From Scolanthus callimorphus (Eukaryota; Cnidaria; Anthozoa; Actiniaria; Edwardsiidae), in NCBI GenBank assembly GCA_033964015.1, contig CM066925.1:10090204-10154203 (forward strand): a DNA stretch of 64,000 bases, read 5' to 3'. Under the pieces are notes generated by a model that saw only the letters and a list, made by a program, of their open reading frames with translations, was not told the origin of the DNA and searched no databases. Both the position numbers and the translations under genes were made by a program. This document shows positions 23,601-35,600 of the stretch, piece after piece (position 1 is the stretch's first letter; each line of letters opens with the position of its first letter).

Positions 23601-26600
23601 CGCGAGCTTCAGACCTACTTCATTTTCCAATTCGCTGCTACACCTTCCTACCCCCTCTTCGGTATTAGGTTCTGGCAACAGGCGATTTCTAAATACGTTC
23701 GTCTGCCATTTTGAGCTTATCTAAAGCCATGGATGAGCAAATGACCGTATTTGGATACGTTAGAATGTAGGACTTCTGTTGGAATTCTGGTTGTCCTGAT
23801 ACTAGAGCCTCGTACAGTCAGCATATTCGCGAGGCTCTTGGGGCGATAATGTTCTAGCACTGAATACTCAATCGTTATTTTACAACATAAGAGAATGAAG
23901 TGAGGAGATGTTTTTAGTCACGTGTCAGCTGAAAGCCAAAACTACACACATGCATAGATTCAAGTTCCGATTTCTTTCGGGGATGGTGGGGGTTGCATTC
24001 CTATTTTTAAGCTCTTGGCTGCAAAACGTTAGTCTAATCCAGTCGATTTTGCACCAAAACTTGTTACATTTCCAGTAATTCCTACGAGCCTGAAATTTCA
24101 CAATCTAATTAGCGTCCCCAGATCCCTTTAGGATCCCATTGCCACTTGATACCAAATATGGACACTACTCTCGTTCAAGAATGTTTTGCTATGAAAAGTT
24201 CCGATAGATAGATATGTAGTAGATAGATAGATAGATATGTAGTTTATTATCACCTTTTGCAGCAGCGGCTGAATTACAGGCCTGGTCAGGATCATAGCAG
24301 CATTACACAAAATACAAAAACAGTGGGGTTTACAAGTATATACAATAGCAAAACTTATTCGCGTGTGATACAATTCGCGTATTTGTTCGTCACGAAATTC
24401 TTGAATCTATTGATTAAGCTAAACACATTAATATGAGCATACACAGACCTCTCATTTCCTATATTCTTCCTATTTTTTGGTCCAACTCTTCCTATTTTTT
24501 CAACCCTGAAATTCCATTTTTTCATAACCACTCTTCCGCTTGCACATCCTTGTCTTCTTATGCCTCTATTAGTATGAACCAGAAAAGCTGTTTTGTCTAT
24601 GAGTAACAAATGTTTGATAGCTTCATTTACTTTGGTTCTTCTATTCGCATTGTAATAGAAAACTTCAGCCGTCTTCACGAGATAGAACCAAAGCACTTGC
24701 ATCTGCGATAGTGGAAATCCTTTGGCGAGCGGGGCAGCAGAAGACAGCAGTTGTTGCTCTGTAAGTATCACATGTGCCTTAGTTCAACAACAACAAAAAA
24801 TGCTGCCATACTTGTCTTATAAAGTGCCCTGGCTAAACTAGGACACATCTTCATATTTCTAAATTTAGCCATGCGAGAAACAGTGTTGCGCGCGTTGTAT
24901 CTCATAGATAAGCTGGTCTTCGCAAGACAAGAAACATTTTGTGCTTCCAAAACACACGCGTATAGTTTAGCCGCTCGGGGAAACTTGCAAGATAAATTGC
25001 GCGCGCTACATGTGTCCTAGTTTAGCGCCGTAGCTTAAGTGGTAAGTTTGACTCCCTTCCTTGTTTTTTTTTTTTATCTTTTAGGCCAACGGGGATGGGA
25101 AATTCTAATTTTATCGGAGCAGGCAGATACAAACCGGATCAGCTCACCGAAAATGTAAGTGAGTCATCATTAGTATTAACACTAGAGACGAGTTTCCCGT
25201 CTGAGACGAGTTTATCTTCTGTGATCATGTGAAAACAAATTTTTTGAAGAAGAAAGCTTGGCGTTTATAAACCGACTAGTTTCCGATTAGAATTCATATA
25301 AGACAGAAAATCGTATCAGACGGGAAACTCGTCTCTAGTGTGAATTCGGCTATTGACTCAAAATTGTCGCCAAAATGGTATGGTAAAAGATGCTTTACAG
25401 GCCAAAGGTCTGTAAGTGGGTCTAAAGGCTGTTTTACCATCTCGCAATATGATTGGCTGATTTGATAAATAGGTGTATACAGGAGTCCAGGCAAATCTTC
25501 TCACATCAGTATGGGCGAAGGGCTATATTTTTTGACGCAAATCAGCCAGGTGATTCCACTATGCAAAACAGGACAAGAGTCAGATTCGACTGGCGATACA
25601 GCATCTCTTAAAATGTTCAGCATCTCTAGAAAATATGTTTGAAAACGCGGATCTCGATGCAACGATTTGAGCTGTGACCGTTTCGAAAAACATATAAGAC
25701 ATTTCTCATTAGTTTTTTCGTCATTAACGTGACAAGTTATTTAGCTAAAAACAAACCGTATACTATTTTCATATTACAGTTTAATATAATCCTATGCCAC
25801 TTTGATTTTAACCAATTTCGCTTTGGATAATTATCTTTTACGTACGTTGGTCATCTTTGTGTTTGACTTTCAACTAAAAAACGGAAGTTTGCACTGTTCT
25901 GAGACCCTATGAAATGCGGAGAATGTTTTGTGAGACAAATCGCTAGAAACAGCTGCGAGTTTTTTATGTTCCTTTTATTGTTAATTTATACAACTTTGAT
26001 ATGTTAACTATGATTAATAACCCAAGCTTTATTTCCTGCGGATCGATAATTACTCAGATTGATCATTTATAATTTACTATTCCTTCAGATGAAAAGCGAC
26101 AACTCACGTGATGCCGTTGGATACGTTTTTTTCGCGAAATTACTCTCCGTCAATCGATTCAACGTTAGACGTGTTAGCCTGAGCTTGTCGGCAGTACTCA
26201 TTTTGATATAAAGATAACCCCAGGCTGTCGAGGGTGTTTTACACTAGAAACTCGGGCGACATTTGGGCCGCGCGCAGAAAATGTAAAGGGCGGCCAAAAA
26301 CTCGGAACTGCAAGATAAGGTCCCAGAGTAGAACTTTTGCTGTTCTATAAGTATACATGCCACTTTTATACCAGTTGTATACCACTAAGGATGGGTCAAA
26401 ATTCCATGAGATTAAAACGGACCGATTGAGTTCACTACTTTAACGCGGTTACCTCATCATTCGCATAGAAACGTCATGTTACGCCCATCGGACGAAGAAC
26501 ACGAGTTTCCTACTTCACTGTTTGCTTCTATTTACAGCGAAGACATCCTTTTACCTGTTTACTGTCTTGTCTCATTCTGTCTCGGCTAGATAGATAGATA

Positions 26601-29600
26601 GATATTTTTTATTTGTCCGTGGTTAAAATTCATCAGCTTATACAATAATAATATAATAATATACATAGAATATAATTTAAAAGGCTGTTTTATCTACAGC
26701 AACAGTACTCCCTGTTTCAGCCTGACACTTTCCGTATAGTTGTTATTGTTTTCAACGTTTTCCATTTACATTTCTTGAGGTGAGTCCTGTAAACGACCCA
26801 CGACTGTGTCAAGCAAGCTAGACGTGCTACAAAGCGGTAACTTCGCTTAGTTTAACACAGGGAATTTCTGCAGAAACCCATCCATTGGAAAAGCTGAATT
26901 TCCAAAGGAATACGCATGGGAAGTGTTCGAAAAGCCATGGGAAATCCGAACTCTTCCCTTACTTCTACCATGGGATATTCAGCTTTTTCCATGTATATAA
27001 GTTTCTGCAGAAATTCCCTGTGTAAGCGACGAATCGTATCAGTGCGCCACCTGACCATTGGAGACCTTTTGCAGACTCGAGCAATCTCGCAGCAGAAAAA
27101 AACACTGTACGCAGGTCTAGCAGCTTTTCTATGCGCCTGTGTTTTCTACGGCAGTAGGCGCATCACTTCTAGTGTCTACCTCATCCTTGTGTGTCTTTAT
27201 TTCGGACTCTCTTCGCCATTTACCTGCCGCTTTCCCCCACGCTAATCTGACTCCACCGTCACAGCACTTGCAGCTTTTCTATGCTCCTGTGTTTTCTACT
27301 CCTGTAGGCGCATCACTTCTAGTGTCTGCCTCTCCCTTGCGTGGCTTTATCTCGGACACTCTCCGCCATTTACGTACCATTTTCCTCCACGCTGATCTGA
27401 TTTCACGACTTCTAGCCCCATAAATGTACGGATTGACTGCCGAACTTGCGAACATGACAACGTCGATCCAGGCAAATACTGCCCCAGCTGGCCTAGGTCC
27501 CGTAATAATCAGTACATTACCAATCATATGAGGCGTAAAAGATAGCAGAAACACCACTGTTATAATGGCAAACGTAGTTGCAGCCTTTCTATTTGTTGAA
27601 GTTCGGCTTGGGGTAATCTCTGAGCTGCTATGGTGAGCTATACTTGAGGAGGAAGGGGTGTTGCTAGCGATACGTCGAAGGTGCTTGTTGCAGATCTTCA
27701 ATATTTGAATGTAGCTTGTTATGATTAGTATTAACGGGATTATAAACGCGAGTATTACGATTATGGCCCGGTAGATGTCTTTATCGGTCCGAGGAGGAGG
27801 AGGAGGAGGAGGAGAAGGACGAGGAGGAGGAGCAGGAGACAGATTAGGTGGAGCAGAAAGAGTCGATCTACCTTTTTTGAATTCGGGATGATCGTCCATG
27901 AAGAACACAGGTAGCGATACTAGGGCTGGAAATATCCAGTTAAACACTAGCGTGTTTGAGTCGCGGCGTCAGGTTTTGGTGATACTTATACGGCCATTTA
28001 ACAGCGCAGAGTCTATCCAGGGTGACAATACACAAGGATATCGCGGGGACGAGGAGGAAGAAGAGCCAGATGAAAGCATCGACATGGCGGATGATATTCA
28101 ACGTATTGCAGGCAACACCAGTGATTAGATCTCCGTACGCAAGAGACACTATAAACATGTTGACATAGTCCACAGATTAGGGGATTTCCACAATGTAACC
28201 AAGATAAAGGAGTTTCCCAAAACAGCTACTACCCCGGACAGAACGTTCAAGACGATGAAAAATGGGTAGTCCGCAGTGTCTTGGACCTGTTCATTTACCA
28301 TTTTGCCTCCAATGTTCGAGGATGAACAAATTGTGTTTGCGCAGTTGACAACTATAGTACCACCTGGTTTGGGCTTCATATTGACTATCGGTCATATTTG
28401 CATATCTCATAAAATATCCCCAGTTAGTTAAATTTCATATACGATGGTGTCGCCAGCAACACATTTTTGAAAAGAAATGTAATTTCTATGTTTTTTTTTT
28501 CTTTTGGAATGAACATCAGATTATTTCATGGACTCAGTTGCTATTCCCAAACCTGAATTATTTATAGTTATTTAAGTTACCCTAGCAAGGTTTCTCAATA
28601 AAATAAGATAACCTTATTTTGACTCGGTTAAAAAACACCCCAGTTACAATATACATTATGCTACATATAATAAATTTCTGTATTATTAATTCTTTCTTAT
28701 AGTAAGCTAATAATTCTATCTATCTATTATATCTAAAAACAAACAAAAGGAGCTGCTTTCCAGGATATGGTTTATTACATGTTTTATTCAATATTATCTA
28801 AATTCTGTTGACATTGCATCGAAAAAACTGCTCTTTCCGTTATACCAAATTACCAAAATTATTAGAATTGATGTACATCATACGAGCGGTGTCTAGTGGA
28901 AGACATTACAAATCCAGTTCAAGACATACGGGAATACTGTATTCGATATCTGTCTTAATCAACGACCGCTGTATACTTATAGAACTCTATAGAACAATGC
29001 ATCATGATGAATCATTGCTCATAGCCCGTTGTGCATTTGTATAGGAAATCATACGACTTCGAGTTCAATTTGGAATTTATTTGCACGAGTGGGTTTTTTC
29101 TAAAAGTATCAAAATTGCACGAGCCGTGCGGCTCGTGCAATTTGAGCTTTTTGAAAAACCCACGAGTGTAAATAAATTCCAAATTGAACGAGAAAAGTCG
29201 TATGATATCCTTTTAATAATACGCATGAAAAAAAATTCTAAGGAGTCATTCACAAATCTGCTTACAAACTCAACAAGCCGCACGCATTTTTCCTTGATTA
29301 AAATCTGGACCAAAACCTGACAGAATTTGAGCATGAACAAGAACCAAAGTTTCCATAATATAGCTCTATGTTATCAAAATATTTTAGCATTTCAAAACAA
29401 AATTTGCATTTTGTTAACCATTTTTGCACTTTGTTGCCTAAAAACTGCACTGCTCTCAGCCAATCAGAATCCAGAGATTTTTTCATGTGTATTATTAACT
29501 AAATAACTAAATACTGCGAAGTTCTCGCAAGTGCCCTAAAGCGCGACGCAGAATGCTTGATCGTAAATCTACTGTTGGATTAGTTCCAAAAAAGTAAAAT

Positions 29601-32600
29601 ATTCAACGCGATTTGTTTGATTCAAAATTATTCTCACCTGGTCAGATCAATTACTCAACTTCCCCTGTCGCGCTGTTTGTTTTTCTGAATTAAAGTTTGC
29701 ATAGTATTAATAAAAACCCGACCAAAATTGTTTAGAAGAGCTAGTTAGTTTCTAAGAAGTAGTATGGAAAAATTCCTGGAAATTCCAATGCGAAATTCCT
29801 AAGAGAAAGTCACTGAGGTAGGACTGAATTCATTTGAGTCAAATGTCCAGAGTATATTGACCGGTCCACAAATGATGTATTTACTTCCTCCATTTTCGTC
29901 TTGTTTTCTAAAAGAAAATAACAGCTAGCAAACAAAGTGTGAATTTCCGGATTTTTACTGAAAACGTCCTTTCCAACTAATGAATTTAATCGGTCTATGT
30001 AAACAATGACAAAAAGAACCTTCTCAAACACCACCTGCAGGATCCAAGATGGCGCCCGATCATCGAACGGACCGGGTTTTCCGCGATAAAAACACTCAGT
30101 ACCGCCTGCATGCAGGCTACCTACAGGACCCCCGCGGTAATTAAAAGGCGATTCAGCCGTGTCGTGATTTGTTTTGTTGTTTTCGAATTCACTATAAAAA
30201 CTCGGAATCCTATAAGAAAGAAGAAAAAAGGAAATAAGTTCTGCACTTGGTCGTCCGACGACCAAATGCTTTAAAGGGGCACTGTCACGGTTCCCTGCTA
30301 GCAGAGGCCTCTTTTCTCTGCATTTCGCTGGCTAAAGGTTCGCGAGGAAAAGAGACCTCTGCGCTGGGTCGAAACTGGCTTTGTTTTACCGCCGTCCACA
30401 ACCTTGGACGGTTTGCTGTCCGTTTCTTAAGCCCACTATATGCGCACGCATATCTACAGACGTTTTCCGCTGGTATTATTTGAGCCCCCCAGCGGAAAAC
30501 GTTTGTAGATATGCGTGCGCATATAGTGGGCTCAAGAAACGGTCAGCAAACCGTCCAAGGTTGTGGACGGCGGTAAAACAAAGCGAATTTCTACCCAGCG
30601 CAGAGGTCTCTTTTCCTCGCGAACCTCAGCCAGCGAAATGCAGAGAAAAGAGGCCTCTGCTAGCAGGGAACTGTCACGGTTGTTTCAACAAAATATATAA
30701 AATAAGACCAGTGATCTACAGAAACAACTCAGAATCCTATATATACTGTTATTATGTCCTAGAAAGAAAAAGGAGCTGAAACTTGCATTATATAGGCATT
30801 CTTGCGTAAGATTTAATAGCTTTCGCCATCAAATTTCCATTTTTTAAAACTGTTCAGCCTGATACGAAATTAAAAATGTCATTTCACAATCCAATTCCTT
30901 CCGCTCGATAGCACACGAAAATACTCCAAATTTGTACTCATCTTGTAGCTGAAAGGTTATTTAACAAACCTAGACGATTATTTTGTTCAATTCTTGTGAA
31001 TCTGTCTGCATTTAAGCTACCCAAATTACCCTAAAATCGTGTAAAATGGTGACAGTGCCGCCTTTAAAGAGCCCGTGTCAGCCACTTCTTTGTTATTGTT
31101 TTCGTTCGATATCAGAAGGCAAACGTGTATAAATAGCCTGCGTAGTTGGCGGTTCTGTGGGGTTTTAGCTGTTTTTTATCCGCGAAATGTTCGGTAGTTT
31201 GATTGTTGTTCGATGAGATGGCCGCGCAAGCGCTGGGGCAAGGTGCGCCTGCTGGAACTACCGAACATTTCGCGGATAAAAACCAGCTAAAACCCCACAA
31301 AACCGCCAGCTACGCAGGCTAGTGCAGAAATCTCTTAATAAACATCCACAACCTTGGACGGTTTGCTGGCCGTTTCTTGAGCCCACTATATGCGCACGCA
31401 TATCTACAGACGTTTTCCGCTGATATTATTTGAGCGGCGGCAAAACAAAGCGAGTTTCGACCCAGCGCAGAGGTCTCTTTTCCTCGCGAACCTCAGCCAG
31501 CGAAATGCAGAGGAAAGAGGCCTCTGCTAGCAGGGAAAGTTTTACTGACAGACTGTGGGTGACAAAATGGCTCAATTTTTAGTCGCAAATGAGAAACGTT
31601 GAGTCGCAAAAGTGTCCCATACAGGCGCAATTGCCAGTCGTGTATGGTATATTTACATTCCACGGGTTACATTCTTCAGTTTCACTTGTTAATAACCGGG
31701 TTTGAAATGAAAACAACCATGAAAAACAATCGAGTGAATGACGTCAAAACTCGTTTTTTAAACGAAAGTTTTTTTCCAACGCCAGTTAAACACTAAAGCA
31801 AGCACTGAGAAACACGTGCGAAGTGTATTTAATATTTCAAACTTCATCTTTATGAACAAGTTAGGAAATAAAACTTCAACAGATAAAACCATAAGCGTGA
31901 AGTACGTTTCTCATGACTTTAATTTACATAGATTTTCGAGATTTTATTCCTTCTTTTTCTCGACATTAAAGGATTCGTTATTTGCTTAGTGTGTTTTTTC
32001 GAACCCGCTTCTCTGGGTTTAGAAAACCTGATGATGCTTTAACACAGTAACCAAAACGCAGGTCTCTGAGATCTGAACTCCCAATAACGACACGAAGAGC
32101 CACTCTTCACTAATGTGCGACTACGTCAACCGGGCCATTTTGTAAGAAGTTAGCCAAACAGAAAGCGAGCACAGAACAAAGGATCTTGACTTTCTTGAGA
32201 TCTCAGACATCGAAGTATTCGCACCGAATGTTGTATGTATATGGATGTATTCCAAGCAAAGCATGATTATTCATGACAAATGGATACCAGGTGATCTGAA
32301 ACGGGACAACATTACGCCCAAGCGAAAGAGGTCTATTGATATATGTGTATGATCAAATGAAAGAGATCTATTTTTATATGTATATAATCAAATGCGGTTT
32401 ACAGTTGTGAGATGTCTGATCTCGGACGTGACTGCAATTACATACCGAATCGTGAGTTCGATTATCCGCCATTTATCATTCCTGTTCCGTACTTTGGCTC
32501 CAGTTCTGACCCGGGAAAGTTATAGACTGTATAGGGAAACATATATGAAACATGTGTTTGTTTGTTTTAGTTGCTTCTCGTTCACTGTTTTAAATCCGTC

Positions 32601-35600
32601 TTGTTTACAAGACCTTCCGATGGCTAATTTTAACACTAGAAGGCAAGATAGTCAAGAAGAATTCGAATTTCGTACTAGTGCTACTTTAATGTCGAGGAGG
32701 ATTAATATCTGTAAATGCTCTGCAAATTCAGGCCCCATATCCAAACCTCCTTCATGTTTATGATTTCTTTGTTTAAACTTCATGAATTATTAATGAATTT
32801 GAGTAGCACTAATCAAGGATTGGTTACCATAATAACTCGGTGAATCTAAACCTGGTTTAAATTGTATTTCCCTGTGCACAACCCGCGCCAGGTGCTCTTT
32901 GGAGACCCCGAATACATTTTGGCGGGCAAACATTGGAGGTCCTATTGTTTGATTTGGCTAAGGATTTGTCTTATTCGATATTAAATTGTCTTAGTCTATT
33001 GCAGACATAAGTGGCAATATCAAACCAAAGCAATAACTAAAAGAAGCGATATAATTTCGAAACATAGAGGCAAAAAAAAGCTGCAGCTGGCGATGGAAAC
33101 TCTATTCTGGGGTTACGAGTCAGGAGAACACAATTATAAGCCAAGAGAACACAATTTAGAACTGATTAATCGACAACTTATTAAATATCGTAACGTTGAT
33201 CATATGGATAACGTATAGGGAAGCGCAGAGATATTCAAGAAATAGCAGCAGCTGGTATCGAGAAATATATTTTAGCGAAATGCGGGCCTCTAAGATAAAC
33301 TTCAAAGGGAGATATTGATTGCTAGAATGTAATTACCAGTCGCAGTGTACATAGATTGGACCGCTTTATTATTCGCGTCTATTATTCGCGTTAATTGTTG
33401 GAAATTATACATACCATTCAAAGCTCCAAGGAAAGAGCGGGGATTTTAGATTAATGTTGAGAGTAATCTGCAATCACTTTGTAATCATTCCTATACCTTT
33501 TGTTCAGAATTGGTGTGATCAGCTCCAAAACTCTCAATCGGTGTGATCAGCTCACAAAGCCTCTCAAAAGCCTGCTTGAAATCACCCAGAACACATTCGT
33601 TTGATTGACGGAAGCCAAACCGCGGTTTGTTAGTTGGCGTGGGGTTCGCAGAATTATGAAAATTGCAGTAATTACAGACTTATTGTGGTCTTTATGATAG
33701 TATTGGGCGACATAAAAGACAATATCCAATCAAATTAGTAATTACAAAAATAACTAAAAGAAGCGTTATAATTTTGAAATATAGCCAGAGGCAAGAAAGC
33801 TGGAGCAGGCAACGGAAACTGTTTATTGCGGATCTAAGGGTACTTGATAAAAGCCAGTAGAAATACGAAGTGCTTACTGTGTAATCTATAAAATATTGTA
33901 ACGTTGGTGAAATGAATCTAGCGCATAGGAGACCGCACTGATGTTGAAAAGATTTTAGCAGCTGGTGGAATTGAATCGATAAATATATTTTTAACAAAAT
34001 GCGGTACTCAAAAAAAAATGGCCTCAGGAGATTGTTGATTGCCAGACGCAGTGTACAAAGATTGGACCTCGTTATTAACGCGTCTATAAAAAGCTCAAAA
34101 AGGAAAGAGCGCCCGATTTCTGATGATTGTTGTGAGTGTTCTGCAGTCACTTTGTAATCATTTGTTCAGAATTGACGTGATCACGTTGCGATTGTTTTCA
34201 CTATTCATATTGAGATCCGTTAATTGCAAAGCAATTGCGGCGACTATAAAGGAGATATACTTTGTGGAAAGTGGAATCTTATAACTTGCTGGCGAATAGT
34301 TTAAAGGGGCATCATTCAACCCGAAAGGAATCCATTACTCTTTTAATCAAACTGGAACGGTATTGTACACTCTTAACAGCTGTAGACGAGCTGAAATCAA
34401 TTCATCTTACACGGAATAAAAGTTACAATATATCCAAGAAAAAGTGAACAACGGGCCAGTTGTTTCAGCGAAGGAGTAACTGAAAACTATTGGAAACCCA
34501 CATGAAGGACGTTTCACCATTTCCACTTTTTGCCACCTTCAATGTGCTCTCGGGTTTACTGGCTCTATTAGGCAACTTCTTCATTTTGGTAACCCTATTG
34601 AAAACCCCAAGTCTTCGCTCCATGTCAAACGTATTTATCGCGTCTCTTGCGTGTGGAGATCTGATAGCTGGCGTAGTCGGAAGCGCGCTTAATATTTTCC
34701 GTTTCGCTCGTCCCTCCATCTGGCTGTTCTTCCTCTACCTCCCGTCGTTTGCCTTGTGTATTGTCAGCCTGGACCGACTCTTCGCCGTAAAGTGGCCGTA
34801 CATATACCACCAGAGATTAAGACCGCGAGTTTGCGCTCTTATAATAGCACTTAACTGGATCTTCTCTGCTCTTATCTCTGTACCTTGTCTTATTATTCCG
34901 AATGGTAATTCCAAAGGGCTGTTGTCCCTTGACGTCTACCGCGGGATAGTAGTGATTTCGGCCTTCGTGCTTCCCTTTATTATTATCACTATATCCTACG
35001 TTTCCATACTAAGAATCTCCCATCAACACCTGAAACGTATGTCAGCCCTAACGCCGCATATTCAAGTACAAGACGCCGTCCCTTCACAAGACAATCGTAT
35101 GAAGATGCTCAAGAATAAAAAGGCCGCTACAACCTTCTTCATTATCACAACAGTTTTCCTTGTCACCTTCACGCCGCATATGATCGGCAATGTCCTGATA
35201 CTTGCAGGAGAATTCTCTAAGAATAGAGATCGGTGTTCGCATGGTTAGACACCGTGGTGTTTTTGAGCTCGGCCTTGAATCCTGTGATTTATGGAGCAAG
35301 GAATAAGGAATTCAGGCTTGCGGCTTCGAAGCGCGTTTGGCCTTTGAGATTCCGTCGAGAAAACGCTTCGTAACACGAAAACGTTCGTAGTCCAGTTAAA
35401 AAAGAAAAATAAATGCTGAAGCATCTATAGTTTTGTAGCCAAGGGACAGGCCTACCCGGGGACTTAATCTCGCCGCGAGATAAGGGGGAACTATGCTCCA
35501 AGGAAAAGGCGAGATCAGGGGAAATAGTCCAATTGAAAGGCGCGATAAGCCGAGATAAGGGGAAAATGGCCCAATTGAAAGGCGAGATAAGCCGAGATAA

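Noticed and set aside
24355..24771. 138-codon minus-strand ORF
   Set aside because: It overlaps MINDY4 exon 13 on the other strand and a dispersed repeat; the exon with [14 protein letters not shown] on the plus strand is the real coding sequence.
27264..28379. Calling the minus-strand GPCR a certain pseudogene
   Set aside because: Single-base shifts also affect conserved genes in the same window, so the two shifts alone do not prove loss of function.
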